The position numbers and the translations under genes are program-made. Positions 35,359 through 44,415 of a stretch of 64,000 bases of DNA are shown here, piece by piece. Source of the stretch: Sandaracinaceae bacterium (lineage in GTDB: Bacteria; Myxococcota_A; Polyangia; Polyangiales; Houyiibacteriaceae). The notes under the pieces were generated by a model. It saw only the letters and a program-made list of their open reading frames with translations. It was not told the DNA's origin and did no database searches. The stretch spans positions 113,667-177,666 of the forward strand of contig JADJJE010000057.1 in the NCBI GenBank assembly GCA_016706685.1. The letters run 5' to 3'. How positions within the stretch are numbered: the first letter of the stretch is position 1; every line of letters starts with the position of its first letter.

Positions 35359-36252
35359 TCAACTGGTGGCGATTAGTTCGGCCACGCGCTCCACCTGATC
35401 GAGCGCGACCGATGTAGGGACGAGTAGGAGTTCGTCCACGCCCAGGTCGGTGAGCTCGCGGATGATGGTGCGCAGCGCCTCCGGCGAGCGCGCGCGCACC
35501 ATGGGGGCCATCTGCGTGTGGGCGTTGGGCCCGAGGAAACGCAGGTAGCGGCTGAGGTAGTCCACGATCTGCGCGCCGCCCGCGTCGCTGTCGGCGCCGA
35601 GCGCGTACCAGCAGGCCACTTGGAAGTACGGCTTGGTCTCGCGGCCCTCGCGTGCCCAGGCCTCGCGCGCCGTCTTCATCTGGAAGCTCACCACCGGGGC
35701 GGTGGGTCCGAAGTCGAACGTGCTGAGTCCGTCCGCCCAGCGCGCCGCGCGGTCGATGCTCTTGGCCATCAAGCTGCCCGCGAGGATGGGCGGCCCGCCG
35801 GCCTGCACGGGCACGGGGCCCACGGGGAAAGCCCCCGGCACGATGGTCTCTTGGGCCCACACCTGCCGCATGCGCGCGACGCCCTGCTCCATGCGCGTGA
35901 GCCGGCGCTTGTCGAACGTGGCGCCCACGGCCTTGTAGTCCTCTTCCCGCCCGCCCACGCCGACTCCCAGCACCACACGGCCGGCAGAGAGCACGTCCAG
36001 CGTGGCCACCTGCTTGGCCATGCGCACCGGGTCGTGCATGGGCGACACCATCACGGTGAGCGCGATCTTCACACGCTCCGTGACCGCCGCGGCCGCGCCC
36101 AGCGCCGCGATGATGTCGGGGTTGTAGAACGCGACGCGCTCACCCGCGGCAAGCGTGTGGAAGGGGCCCTGGTCGATGGCCCGGCACCACGCGAGGAACG
36201 GCTCGCGGTCGAGCCCGGGCGCCATGACGGGGAGGTTCATTCCGATGTGCAT
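35359..36252 (-). CDS. Luciferase-like (LLM class) flavin-dependent oxidoreductase
   Basis: The 297-residue TIM-barrel protein belongs to the bacterial luciferase superfamily, with VMVSPMHDPVRMAKQVATLD and SAGRVVLGVGVGGREEDYKA, the usual flavin/F420 site. It probably oxidises a small molecule using FMN or F420. Neither cofactor choice nor substrate is shown by the sequence. It lies 15 bases upstream of nothing on its own strand; the cyclase gene follows on the same strand, so readthrough is possible. Confidence 0.82.
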   Translation of the reverse strand: MHIGMNLPVMAPGLDREPFLAWCRAIDQGPFHTLAAGERVAFYNPDIIAALGAAAAVTERVKIALTVMVSPMHDPVRMAKQVATLDVLSAGRVVLGVGVGGREEDYKAVGATFDKRRLTRMEQGVARMRQVWAQETIVPGAFPVGPVPVQAGGPPILAGSLMAKSIDRAARWADGLSTFDFGPTAPVVSFQMKTAREAWAREGRETKPYFQVACWYALGADSDAGGAQIVDYLSRYLRFLGPNAHTQMAPMVRARSPEALRTIIRELTDLGVDELLLVPTSVALDQVERVAELIATS

Positions 36253-36284
36253 CGGTGCGTCCTACCACAGCGCGGCGCGCGCAC

Positions 36285-36677
36285 TCACGCAGGATCGTCG
36301 CTGCGGTCCGCCGCGAGGGGCTCCGTGAGCTCGCGGAGCGCGGCGCTGCTCTCCACCGTGAGGGCGGCGGCGGTGAAGATCATCGCGAGCAGCGCGACCG
36401 TCTGCATGGCCAGGAGCGGAAGCAGGCCGGCCACGCGGAAGACCACGCAGACGCCGCTGGTGAGCGCCGCGAAGCCGCTGCCCGCGATGGCGAAGCCGCA
36501 AGCCAAGGTGGCCTTGCGGAGCAGCCGGGCGCGCTCGAGAGAGCCGGACGTCGTGCCCGCGCGGGGGCTGGAGAGCACGGCGCTCACGCGGAGCTGGACG
36601 AGCCAGTGGAGCAGGATGGCGGAGGGGAGCAGGGCCAGCGGCGTGCCCCAAAAGGTTTGGATGGTGAGCTCGTGCAC
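36285..36677 (-). CDS. Small four-helix membrane protein
   Basis: The frame of 130 residues begins at a GTG and has about four hydrophobic stretches, including WGTPLALLPSAILLHWLVQL, ATLACGFAIAGSGFAALTSG and LLPLLAMQTVALLAMIFTAA. No family is recognised. No Shine-Dalgarno sequence precedes the GTG and no ATG is available near it, so the start is a guess. It lies 40 bases after the hemerythrin gene on the same strand. Confidence 0.5.
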   Translation of the reverse strand: MHELTIQTFWGTPLALLPSAILLHWLVQLRVSAVLSSPRAGTTSGSLERARLLRKATLACGFAIAGSGFAALTSGVCVVFRVAGLLPLLAMQTVALLAMIFTAAALTVESSAALRELTEPLAADRSDDPA

Positions 36678-36717
36678 GGGGGAGGAATACCACGCAGCAG
36701 CGCCCGGACGTGACCAG

Positions 36718-37251
36718 TCACGAGGAAGGGAGCGCCTGGTTCGCGAGCTCGTGCAGGAGGACGCGGATGGAAGAGTGGGTGAAGTGCAGGAACTCGGCGC
36801 GGGGGAGCTCGAGGAGCAAGGGGATGACCAGGTCTTCTTCGAGCTCGAGGTGCGCGGTGAGCAGCTCTTCATGGCGCCGCAGCGCGTCGGCGGCTTCGCT
36901 CGCGTCATGGGCTTCGAAGGCCGCGCGCACGCGCACGTCCACCTCGTGCAGCGCTTCGTGGCCCGTGCGTGCGTCCAGGAACGACACGCCCCAGCGCGCT
37001 TCGAGGTAGGGGTACAGCTTCTGCTCCTCGTAAGCCTCGTGGCTGCGCATCGCCTGGATCCAGAGGTCATGGCGGCGCGCCAGCCAGCCGAGATCGGCGC
37101 CGTGATCCATGGACTCGGCCTGCACCACCAGCTGGCGGTTGATGGTGCGGAAGTTCGAGTGAGAGCCCAGCAGCAAGAGGTTGCCTGGGTAGTTCGGGTG
37201 AGCAGACCACTCGTGGCGAGGGATGGACCTGGCAGGTTCGGCGGCAGGCAT
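36718..37251 (-). CDS. Hemerythrin HHE domain protein
   Basis: The 177-residue helical protein has the His/Glu ligands of the hemerythrin fold in HSNFRTINRQ, SHEAYEEQKLYPYLEARW, GHEALHEVDVRV and RRHEELLTAHLELEEDLVIP. Such domains bind a di-iron centre and sense or carry oxygen, iron or nitric oxide. The ATG at 37251 was chosen because upstream codons overlap the divergent DUF1294 gene. There is no fused output domain, so a storage or stress role is likely, but this is inference. Confidence 0.82.
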   Translation of the reverse strand: MPAAEPARSIPRHEWSAHPNYPGNLLLLGSHSNFRTINRQLVVQAESMDHGADLGWLARRHDLWIQAMRSHEAYEEQKLYPYLEARWGVSFLDARTGHEALHEVDVRVRAAFEAHDASEAADALRRHEELLTAHLELEEDLVIPLLLELPRAEFLHFTHSSIRVLLHELANQALPSS

Positions 37252-37309
37252 GGTCCCGCTGGCGTCGCCGGCGCGTGTGGTTCCATTACACGTGCTAGGC
37301 CTGGCCGCG

Positions 37310-37594
37310 ATGCTCTCGACTGACATCGGCCGTGCGCTCCTGATCGCGCTGCTCGCGTACAACGCGCTGGTGGCGGCAGTGTTCGTGCTCGACAAGGGGC
37401 TCGCCCGGCGTGGCGCGCGGCGGGTCTCGGAGCGCACGCTGCTGGGGCTCGCAGCCTGCTTCGGTGCCCCGGGGGCGCTCTTGGCGATGCGCGCCGTGCG
37501 CCACAAGACGCAGAAGCCACGCTTCCGCATCGGGGTGCCGCTCTTGCTGCTGGCCCAAGCGGGCGCGCTGGGCGCCTGGGTGTTTCTGCGCTAG
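37310..37594 (+). CDS. DUF1294 small membrane protein
   Basis: The 94-residue product has an N-terminal hydrophobic helix, ALLIALLAYNALVAAVFVLD, then RRVSERTLLGLAACFGAPGA and the positive KTQKPRFRIGVPLLLLAQ. This is the DUF1294 pattern, a family of small inner-membrane proteins of unknown role. The start at 37310 removes a low-similarity leader; starts up to 37223 remain open. Its stop overlaps that of the histidine kinase gene on the other strand by four bases. Confidence 0.75.
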   Translation: MLSTDIGRALLIALLAYNALVAAVFVLDKGLARRGARRVSERTLLGLAACFGAPGALLAMRAVRHKTQKPRFRIGVPLLLLAQAGALGAWVFLR

Positions 37595-38982
37595 CTGCCT
37601 GCGGGGAGGCGCATGGACACCCGGCAGCCTCCCGCCGGGCTCTGATCGATACGGACGGTCCCGCCGTGTAGCTGCGTGATGCGCTGCACGATGGAGAGGC
37701 CCAGACCCGAGCCGCCGGTGGTGCGGCTGCGGCTGCCCTCGAGACGCACGAAGGGCTCGAAGACGCGCTCGCGACACTCAGATGGGATGCCTTCGCCCGT
37801 GTCGTCCACGTGGACAATCCACCCTGGTGCACTCGGATCCACTTCCAGCCGGAGCGTTGGAGCGCCGGCATAACGCACCGCGTTGCTGGCCAGGTTGTCG
37901 ATGGCCCGGAAGAGCAGGCGCTCGTCGCCCCTCACCATCGCGGGCGCGTTCGGCCGGACGACTTGGGCTCCCTCCCAGCGCGAAGCCACGTCGTCCACGA
38001 GCTCCGCCAGGTCCACCGGCTTCATGTGCAGCGCGGGCGTCCCCGGCTCGAGGCGGTAGAACTCGAGCAGCTCCTCGGTCAGCTTGCTCATCTCGGTGGT
38101 GGTGGAGCGCATCTCCGCGAGGATGCTGGCGCGCGACTTCGCGTCGGGCTCGTTCTCGAGCAGGTCCAGCGTGAAGAGCATGCGCGCCACGGGAGTGCGC
38201 ATCTCGTGCGAGACCGACTGCAGCAGCTCGCGATGGCGCGCCAGGAGCTCCTGCGAGCGCGCGGCCATCCCGTTGAACGCCTTGGCGATGTCCTGCATCG
38301 CGTCCTCGCCACTGACCTCCACGCGTGCACCGAGGTCGCCGGCGATGAAGCGCTCCGCCGTGTCGGAGAGGCGCAGCAGCTGCCGGCGCAGCGGCCAGAG
38401 CGCCAGACCGAGCCCGAAGGCAGCAAAGGCCATCAGCAAGATGGTCCCGAGGATGTGACCGCCGATGGGCGTGGGTTCGCCGAGCGGCAGCAGCCCCACC
38501 ACCACGGAGTCGCGCAGCGGAACGAGCGCCAGAGCCTCGCGCCGATGCGGCGGGCCATGGACCACCACGCCGCCCTGCTCGAGCGTGGCCAGCTCTTCGG
38601 GGTCCAGGCGGAGGCGGTCGCGCGGGCGCAGATGCAGGTTGTCGCCCACCCACGGACGCGCCTCTTCGAACACACGGTGTGGGGGTTCTCCGGCGCGCAG
38701 GCGTCGGGCGGCCTCCGCCACGAACACCGTGGCGTCGTCCGCTGAAAGACGGCGCCAATGAGGTCTTCGCGGACGATGCCCATGCCGAGGACCTACCCCC
38801 CCAGGGCCTCCGCGGTCCGGCCGTCCCTCGATGCCCGGCTGGGCCAGGTGGCCAGGGGGTTCATGACGCCCCTCACGCTCGCGCAGGAAGCGCGGGAGGG
38901 AGGCGATGGTGATCATGCCCAGCGCCGTGGCCAGCGCTGCCACGCCCACCGTGAGGTAGATGCGCAGGAACAGCGCCCTCAC
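37591..38982 (-). CDS. Sensor histidine kinase (RstB-like)
   Basis: The 463-residue kinase starts with a GTG overlapping the response-regulator stop (GTGA). One membrane helix lies near residues 8-28 and a second near 180-200 flanking a periplasmic loop. HAMP follows, then the phosphoacceptor H-box SVSHEMRTPVARMLF, the N-box DNLASNAVRYA and the ATP lid motifs DTGEGIP and TGGSGLGLSI. Domain order and the RstA-like partner suggest an RstAB-type system. The first part of the loop (about residues 38-75) is Arg/Pro/His-rich and could hide a frame problem. The stimulus is unknown. Confidence 0.9.
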   Translation of the reverse strand: MRALFLRIYLTVGVAALATALGMITIASLPRFLREREGRHEPPGHLAQPGIEGRPDRGGPGGVGPRHGHRPRRPHWRRLSADDATVFVAEAARRLRAGEPPHRVFEEARPWVGDNLHLRPRDRLRLDPEELATLEQGGVVVHGPPHRREALALVPLRDSVVVGLLPLGEPTPIGGHILGTILLMAFAAFGLGLALWPLRRQLLRLSDTAERFIAGDLGARVEVSGEDAMQDIAKAFNGMAARSQELLARHRELLQSVSHEMRTPVARMLFTLDLLENEPDAKSRASILAEMRSTTTEMSKLTEELLEFYRLEPGTPALHMKPVDLAELVDDVASRWEGAQVVRPNAPAMVRGDERLLFRAIDNLASNAVRYAGAPTLRLEVDPSAPGWIVHVDDTGEGIPSECRERVFEPFVRLEGSRSRTTGGSGLGLSIVQRITQLHGGTVRIDQSPAGGCRVSMRLPAGS

Positions 38983-39677
38983 GAGCGCACCGCGAAGAGG
39001 TAACCGCGCCCGTGCACGGTGCGAATCATGGCGTCGCCGCCCAGGTGCTCGCGCAGCTTGCTGCGCAGCTTGGACACGCGCAGGTCGAGGGAGCGGTCGA
39101 GGCCGTCGTACGCCACGCCTCGCAGCGCGAGGAAGAGCTCGTCCCGATCGACGACGCGCCCGGCGTTGTCGGCAAAGAACAGCAGCAGGTCGTACTCGGC
39201 GCTGGTCAGCGGGATGGGTCCACCGGGGCCAGCGGCCTCTCGTGCGCTGGGCTGCAGCCGCAGCGCACCGAAGCGCCGGTCTGTTCCGCCCCCTTGGCGC
39301 TCTCGGCGCAGCAGCGCTCGCACTCGCGCGAGCAGCACCTGGGGGACCACGGGCTTCACCACGTAGTCGTCGGCACCCAGCTCGAGGCCCGTGACCTGGT
39401 CGAAGTCGTCGCCGCGTGCCGTGAGCATGAGTACCAGCCCCTTCCACTGGGGGCGCAGCGCCCGCAGCACACCGAAGCCATCGAGGCCCGGGAGCATCAG
39501 GTCGAGCACCACGAGGTCGGGCGAGAGCGCAGGGATGCGCTCGACCGCCGTGTCTCCTCGCCCCTCGCAGTCCACGCGGAACCCGTCGCGCTCGAGAGCC
39601 GCAGCCATCATGCGGGCCAGCGGCGCGTCGTCTTCGACGACGAGGATGTGCATGGGCGCGGGGGGCGTGGAGGACAT
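38979..39677 (-). CDS. OmpR/RstA-family response regulator
   Basis: The 232-residue regulator has a receiver domain with MHILVVEDDAPLARM, the phosphorylation site LVVLDLMLPG and the conserved Lys in DDYVVKPV. A winged-helix DNA-binding domain follows, containing DGLDRSLDLRVSKLRSKL and IRTVHGRGYLFAV. It is translated just before its cognate kinase. An ATG nine codons in (39653) is an alternative start. The target promoters are not known, but the repeated TGTATCG sites upstream (39762-39869) are candidates. Confidence 0.92.
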   Translation of the reverse strand: MSSTPPAPMHILVVEDDAPLARMMAAALERDGFRVDCEGRGDTAVERIPALSPDLVVLDLMLPGLDGFGVLRALRPQWKGLVLMLTARGDDFDQVTGLELGADDYVVKPVVPQVLLARVRALLRRERQGGGTDRRFGALRLQPSAREAAGPGGPIPLTSAEYDLLLFFADNAGRVVDRDELFLALRGVAYDGLDRSLDLRVSKLRSKLREHLGGDAMIRTVHGRGYLFAVRS

Positions 39678-39761
39678 CGTGGAGGGCGTCGTCGCGGCAC
39701 GACGAGCGCTTGCAGCGTGCCGTCAATCTCTCCCGCTAGCCACCGAGGAGTTGTCACGAAG

Positions 39762-39869
39762 TGTATCGGTGCCGTGAAGGGAGCCGCAGGCGCGTACAAA
39801 CCGATACAAAAGCGCGACACGCCCACCACAGCCTCGGGAGAGCGCGCCGCTCATGCTGTGGTGTATCGA
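39762..39869. promoter_or_regulatory. Three TGTATCG-type repeats in a divergent promoter region
   Basis: The 254-base region between the response regulator and the YHYH lipoprotein gene contains TGTATCGG at 39762-39769 and its inverted copy CCGATACA at 39801-39808. A third copy, TGTATCGA, is at 39862-39869. The spacing is 39 and 61 bases from first base to first base. The region also holds the presumed promoters for both directions. The repeats may be sites for the adjacent OmpR-type regulator; no site of this form is known to me for RstA. Confidence 0.35.
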
Positions 39870-39931
39870 CCGGACTCGTGAGGACTCGGACTAGCCGGGG
39901 CTGCGCGATCCGGCTCACTCGGAGACTGCCC

Positions 39932-41482
39932 TTGAACAGAATCACGACTTCGGCTCGCATCTCCCCTCTGGTGGCGTTGGCCGCGCTGCTGGGAGCTTGC
40001 GGCGGCGCTGGCGACGGAATGACCGACCTGGACGGCGGCACCCTGGACCAAGGCGGCGCGCTGGACGAAGGCATCCCGACCAGCACGGCGTGCACGGAGC
40101 TGCTGACTCGCGTGGGCGAGGCCTACACGCTGAGTGGCGCGCTGCGCGACTGCAGCACGGTGAGCGGCGGTGCGGCCGTCGCAGACTCGCTGATGAACCT
40201 CGACGGCATCACGATCGACAACGAGGGCACGGCCATGACGCCGTGCATCGCCGTCCTGTGCGATGACGACGCGGCCTACGTGGCGAGCAACGCCCTGCCC
40301 CACTACGACTTCGTGGCCACCACTCCGAACGCCTTGGTGGAGAACGCGTTCATCTACCGCGTCCCGCTCACACCCGCGCCGTTCGCCAGCAACGCGGGCG
40401 CCACGGACGCGGCCAGCATCAACGGCTGCGCCACGGCGTACACCCAATACCTCACCGCCCCCACCGTCGCGACGCAGAACGAGCCCAGCGGGCTGTGCGC
40501 GCGAGGCGCGGCCACGCTCATCTCGGACACCGAGGACGGCGTGACGCACGTCTATCAGCAGATCCCGTGCCTGAACACCACGGGCTTCGTGATCAGCGGC
40601 TCGCCCGTGTTCGGACCCAACGAGGCGGGCGTGCCCGATCCCTTCGGAAACCCGGGATACAACTACCCGAACGACACCAGCGACGACTACGGCAACGGCG
40701 CCGCGCTCGACTTCTGCGGCGGCCACACGGCCAACGCCATGCACTACCACGCGGCCATCGACGCCTGCTTCGAGCGTGACAGCAGCGGCGCGCCAGCCAA
40801 CTCGTACGCTGGCGCCACGGCGGGCTGGGACCTCGCGGCGTCCATGACCGACGCCTGCAGCGAGCCATCTGGCGTCGTCGGTTGGTCGCCGGACGGCTAC
40901 CCCATCATGGGCTCGTGTGTCTGCGTGGCGCGCGACGACGCGGGCGCCTGCACCGAGGTGCGGCGTGCGCGGAGCGGCTGGGCCTACAACGGCCTCGGCG
41001 TGTGGGGCGCCGACGCAGGCGAGGCCGCGGCGCTGGGCGTGGAGGGCAGCTCCTGCACCACCGACGACGACTGCTGCACGGGCGCCGACTGCAACTTCTC
41101 GTGCTCGGTCACGGTGGTGCCGACCAGCGTGGGCACCAACACCGAGGTGGGCCGCCGCTGCGTGCTGGTGGACTACGCGTGGTGCACGCATCAGTACGTG
41201 CGCCGCGACGAGAAGCTGCCGGCAGGCGAGGACTACGTCTACCTGGACCGCTGCAACGGCTTCGAGGGCCCCGATGGCTACGCATACTACGCGACGCTGA
41301 CGTTCCCGTACCTGACCGGCTGCCTGCGGGGCGCCGCCGATGACTACGTGGCGGACCTGGGCGACGGAGGGATGAACATGAACGGCCTGCCGATGTGCAC
41401 CGTGGGGCAGACCATGTGCTGCGGTGACGACATCTGCGGCGGACCCGAGACCGCTCAGAACTGCGCGGCGGACTGTCCGTGA
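39932..41482 (+). CDS. YHYH-domain lipoprotein
   Basis: The 516-residue protein starts at a TTG with GGAG seven bases upstream, giving a signal peptide ending in a lipobox, LLGAC. Longer starts would add sequence without homology. The mature part carries the YHYH motif region, HTANAMHYHAAIDACFE, within a segment of many Cys residues and Asp/Gly-rich calcium-type stretches. The C-terminus has CTTDDDCCTGADCNFSCS. YHYH proteins are extracellular and of unknown function. It is the first gene of an overlapping three-gene operon. Confidence 0.8.
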   Translation: MNRITTSARISPLVALAALLGACGGAGDGMTDLDGGTLDQGGALDEGIPTSTACTELLTRVGEAYTLSGALRDCSTVSGGAAVADSLMNLDGITIDNEGTAMTPCIAVLCDDDAAYVASNALPHYDFVATTPNALVENAFIYRVPLTPAPFASNAGATDAASINGCATAYTQYLTAPTVATQNEPSGLCARGAATLISDTEDGVTHVYQQIPCLNTTGFVISGSPVFGPNEAGVPDPFGNPGYNYPNDTSDDYGNGAALDFCGGHTANAMHYHAAIDACFERDSSGAPANSYAGATAGWDLAASMTDACSEPSGVVGWSPDGYPIMGSCVCVARDDAGACTEVRRARSGWAYNGLGVWGADAGEAAALGVEGSSCTTDDDCCTGADCNFSCSVTVVPTSVGTNTEVGRRCVLVDYAWCTHQYVRRDEKLPAGEDYVYLDRCNGFEGPDGYAYYATLTFPYLTGCLRGAADDYVADLGDGGMNMNGLPMCTVGQTMCCGDDICGGPETAQNCAADCP

Positions 41483-42282
41483 GCCAACTACGCGTGGGGA
41501 CACGCCGTTGGCGGTTCGGAGTCGCGCTCGCCGCGCTGCTGGGCATCTCGTGCGTGCACGACGAAGAGGCCCACCAGCACGCCAGCACGCCGGTGACGTT
41601 GGTCGGTGATGGCGGACGCGTGCGCTACCTCGTGGGCTGGAGCTGGGAAGGCGCCACGTGGGACCCCGCGGCGGCGGGCTACCGCTTCGTGTCGGACGAG
41701 GGCGTCGAGGTGTTGCTCACCGGGCTCTGGGTGGGCCTCGGCGCGCTCGAGCTGGTGCCCTGCGAGCCCGACGACGAGTCCGCTGCGGTGGCGTGGCTCC
41801 GGCACGTGGTGCTCCCGGCGCGCGCCTCCGCCGATCACGTGTGGGTTAGCGACGGCACGCTGGTGGAGCAGCCCATGGCGCTCGACGCGCTCGCGGGCCG
41901 GCTGGTCGAGTTCGGCGGCGGCACCACCACGCTGGGTAGCCAGTACTGCGAGCTGTACCAGCGCGCGACCGTGATCCAGGAGGGCGTCAGCCCGGACCTG
42001 CGGCAGCAGAGCCTGCGCGCGACGGGCACCTACCGGCTGCCCGGCGCGAGCGCCCCGACGGCGTTCGACGTGGACGTGGACCTGCCCGTGGGGTCGAACG
42101 ACACGCTCGCGCACGACGAGCTGGGTGCTGGGCTGCCAGACGTGACCGACGTCGTCGCGACCTACGCGGGGGTGAAGCTGTTCGACGGCGTGAACCCCGA
42201 CGAACTCTCGGAGCGCGAGCTGGCCTACGAGCTCCTGCGCAACGCCATCGCGTCCGGCACCGTGGGGGCGCGCTTCCCATGA
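41479..42282 (+). CDS. Lipoprotein of unknown function
   Basis: The 267-residue product begins with GTG overlapping the YHYH stop and has a lipoprotein signal ending in LLGISC. The mature domain is beta-rich, with VRYLVGWSWEGATWDPAAAG and YCELYQRATVIQEGV. I do not recognise a family; a relation to MbnP-like proteins was considered and not supported. Because the gene overlaps both neighbours, the product probably works with the YHYH protein and the sulfotransferase at the cell envelope. Confidence 0.75.
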   Translation: MSQLRVGTRRWRFGVALAALLGISCVHDEEAHQHASTPVTLVGDGGRVRYLVGWSWEGATWDPAAAGYRFVSDEGVEVLLTGLWVGLGALELVPCEPDDESAAVAWLRHVVLPARASADHVWVSDGTLVEQPMALDALAGRLVEFGGGTTTLGSQYCELYQRATVIQEGVSPDLRQQSLRATGTYRLPGASAPTAFDVDVDLPVGSNDTLAHDELGAGLPDVTDVVATYAGVKLFDGVNPDELSERELAYELLRNAIASGTVGARFP

Positions 42283-43646
42283 CCCCTCGCCCAACGCTCG
42301 GTTCGTTCGCGCGCTGGGTCACCGCCGTGGCCGCGCTCGCCGGGGCCGCATGCGGCGACGCGCCCGGCACCACGGCAGCGCTGGACGCGGCGGCCGACAC
42401 GTGGCCGGAGGACGTTGCGTCCACCGACCAGGGCACCGCCACGCCCTCGCCCGGTTACACGTTGTTCGCTCCGATGGCGTCCACCGCGAGCTACCTCCTC
42501 GACCTCGCCGGCGATGTCGTGCACAGCTGGCCCGGCGCCGCGCGCCCCGCGCTGGGGGTCGAGCTGTTGGACGACGGCTCGCTCTTGCGCACCGAGAACC
42601 CACTCGCCGCAGGGGACACCAACCGCTTCGACGCCGGAGGCGCCGGAGGGCGCATCACACGCATCGCGTTCACCGGCGAGGTCCTCTGGACCTACGAGCG
42701 AGTCGGCGATACGACGCGGCTCCACCACGACATCGAGCCGCTGCCGAACGGTCATGTCCTCGCGATCGCGTGGGAGTGGATGCCAGAAGCCGACGCGCTC
42801 GCCGCTGGCCGTCCGGATGAGCGCGTGGACGTCGCCGGGCTCTGGTCCGAGGTGGTGCTCGAGCTCGCGCCGGCAGGCCCCGACACCACGAGCATCGTCT
42901 GGCAGTGGCGCGCTTCTGATCACTTCGGTGACGGAACGCGCCGCATCGACATCGCCGCGGGCGGTCAGGGTCCCGACTTCCTACACTTCAACTCGGTGGC
43001 GTACGACGAGGCCCTCGACGTGATCCTGCTCAGCAGCCACGGCCTCGGCGAGGTGCTCGTGCTCGACCACGGCACCACCACCGAGGAGGCCGCGACGTCG
43101 AGCGGAGGCGCGCACGGGTACGGCGGCGACCTGCTGTATCGCTGGGGGAATCCAGCCAACTATGGCGGCGGCACTATTGCCGACCAGCGGCTCTACGGCC
43201 AGCACGACGCCACCTTCGTGCGGAGCGGCGGCACGCTCTCGATGCTCGTGTTCGACAACGGCCTGCGTCGCCCGGCGGGCGCCTTCTCCAGCGTGGACGA
43301 GCTGCTGCTGCCCCTCGACGGTGACAGCCGCTTCGTGCTGGAGGGTGAGCAGTTCGGGCCTCCCGATGTCTCATGGGACTACCGCTCCGACCCGGTCACG
43401 GACTTCTACGCCCAGAACCTCTCGTCGGCGCAGCGGCTGCCCAACGGCAACACGCTGATCTGCGACGGGCCAGCGGGACACCTGTTCGAGGTGACGCCTG
43501 CAGGACAGACCGTGTGGTCCTACGACGTGCCGCCGTTCGGTACCTCGCCCGCGGCCGCGTTCGTCTTTCGAGCGCGCCGAATCGCGCCGGACCACCCCGC
43601 GCTCCTGGACCGCATGCTGGTCTCTCGTGGTCCACTGGTGCCTTGA
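42279..43646 (+). CDS. Aryl-sulfate sulfotransferase-like lipoprotein
   Basis: The 455-residue protein has a signal ending in AGAAC25, a lipobox. It then shows the arylsulfotransferase propeller pattern, with VVHSWPGAARPALGVELLDD, the catalytic-type His pair in TRLHHDIEPLPNGHVLAIAW and LHFNSVAYDEALDVILLSS. Canonical ASST moves sulfate between phenols in the periplasm by a sulfo-His. A disulphide-forming helper (DsbL/I-like) is absent nearby. It starts with ATG overlapping the preceding stop (ATGA). The acceptor is unknown. Confidence 0.85.
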   Translation: MTPRPTLGSFARWVTAVAALAGAACGDAPGTTAALDAAADTWPEDVASTDQGTATPSPGYTLFAPMASTASYLLDLAGDVVHSWPGAARPALGVELLDDGSLLRTENPLAAGDTNRFDAGGAGGRITRIAFTGEVLWTYERVGDTTRLHHDIEPLPNGHVLAIAWEWMPEADALAAGRPDERVDVAGLWSEVVLELAPAGPDTTSIVWQWRASDHFGDGTRRIDIAAGGQGPDFLHFNSVAYDEALDVILLSSHGLGEVLVLDHGTTTEEAATSSGGAHGYGGDLLYRWGNPANYGGGTIADQRLYGQHDATFVRSGGTLSMLVFDNGLRRPAGAFSSVDELLLPLDGDSRFVLEGEQFGPPDVSWDYRSDPVTDFYAQNLSSAQRLPNGNTLICDGPAGHLFEVTPAGQTVWSYDVPPFGTSPAAAFVFRARRIAPDHPALLDRMLVSRGPLVP

Positions 43647-43765
43647 CCCAAGGGGCACGTTCGCGCCCTCGTCACCGCTGACCGATGACGGTTCCTGTCA
43701 GGAGTCTGTCAGCTTGGTCGGTTCTGCTCTACCGAGGCTCAGAGCCGCGCACTAGCATCGACCGC

Positions 43766-44401
43766 ATGACCAACACGAACCCCGTCGTCCTCTATCACCA
43801 CCCCTTCAGCCGCGCGGCCAACGTCGTGTGGATGCTCGAAGAGCTGGGCATCCCCTACGTGCTCGAGTACGTCGACGTGCTCGCCGGCGCGCAGCACTCG
43901 GCCGAGTTCCACCAGAAGAACCCCATGGGCAAGCTGCCCACCCTGGTGGACGGCGACGCCACCGTCACCGAGAGCGCGGCCATCGGGCTGTACCTGGCGG
44001 ACCGCTACTCGTACGGCGTGCTCGCCCCGAAGGTAGACGAGGCCGCGCGCGGCACCTACCTGCGCTGGAGCCTGTTCGCGCCGTCGGTCATCGAGCCCGG
44101 TTGTTATGCGCACATGTCCAAGTGGGACTACAAGCCCGGCCAGGCCGGCTGGGGCACTTACGAGAACATGCTGGCCTCGGTGGAGGAGGCCATCGGCAGC
44201 GGACCGTGGCTGCTGGGCGAGCGCTTCAGCATGGCGGACGTCATCTTCGGCGGCACCGTGCGCTACATGCTGCGCTTCAACATGATGGAGGCGCGGCCAT
44301 CGTTCGCGGCCTACGCGGCCCGTCTCGACGCGCGGCCAGCGTCCATCGCGGCAGCCGCCAAGAACAACGCCATCGTGGCAGAGCACAAGCTCGGGGGCTG
44401 A
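43766..44401 (+). CDS. Glutathione S-transferase family protein
   Basis: The 211-residue protein has the thioredoxin-like N-terminal domain, VVLYHHPFSRAANVVWMLEE, with the glutathione-binding MGKLPTLVDGDATVTESAAI. A helical C-terminal domain contains GERFSMADVIFGGTVRYML, where the N-cap box Asp is typical. The catalytic residue in the first helix would be Ser or Arg-type rather than Tyr. Substrates are unknown. The ATG at 43766 starts the recognised domain. It converges on the propeller lipoprotein gene. Confidence 0.85.
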   Translation: MTNTNPVVLYHHPFSRAANVVWMLEELGIPYVLEYVDVLAGAQHSAEFHQKNPMGKLPTLVDGDATVTESAAIGLYLADRYSYGVLAPKVDEAARGTYLRWSLFAPSVIEPGCYAHMSKWDYKPGQAGWGTYENMLASVEEAIGSGPWLLGERFSMADVIFGGTVRYMLRFNMMEARPSFAAYAARLDARPASIAAAAKNNAIVAEHKLGG

Positions 44402-44415
44402 CGGGGCGGGAGAGG

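Noticed and set aside
41479..42282. MbnP-type copper protein
   Set aside because: The Cys and Tyr patterns expected of MbnP are not visible.
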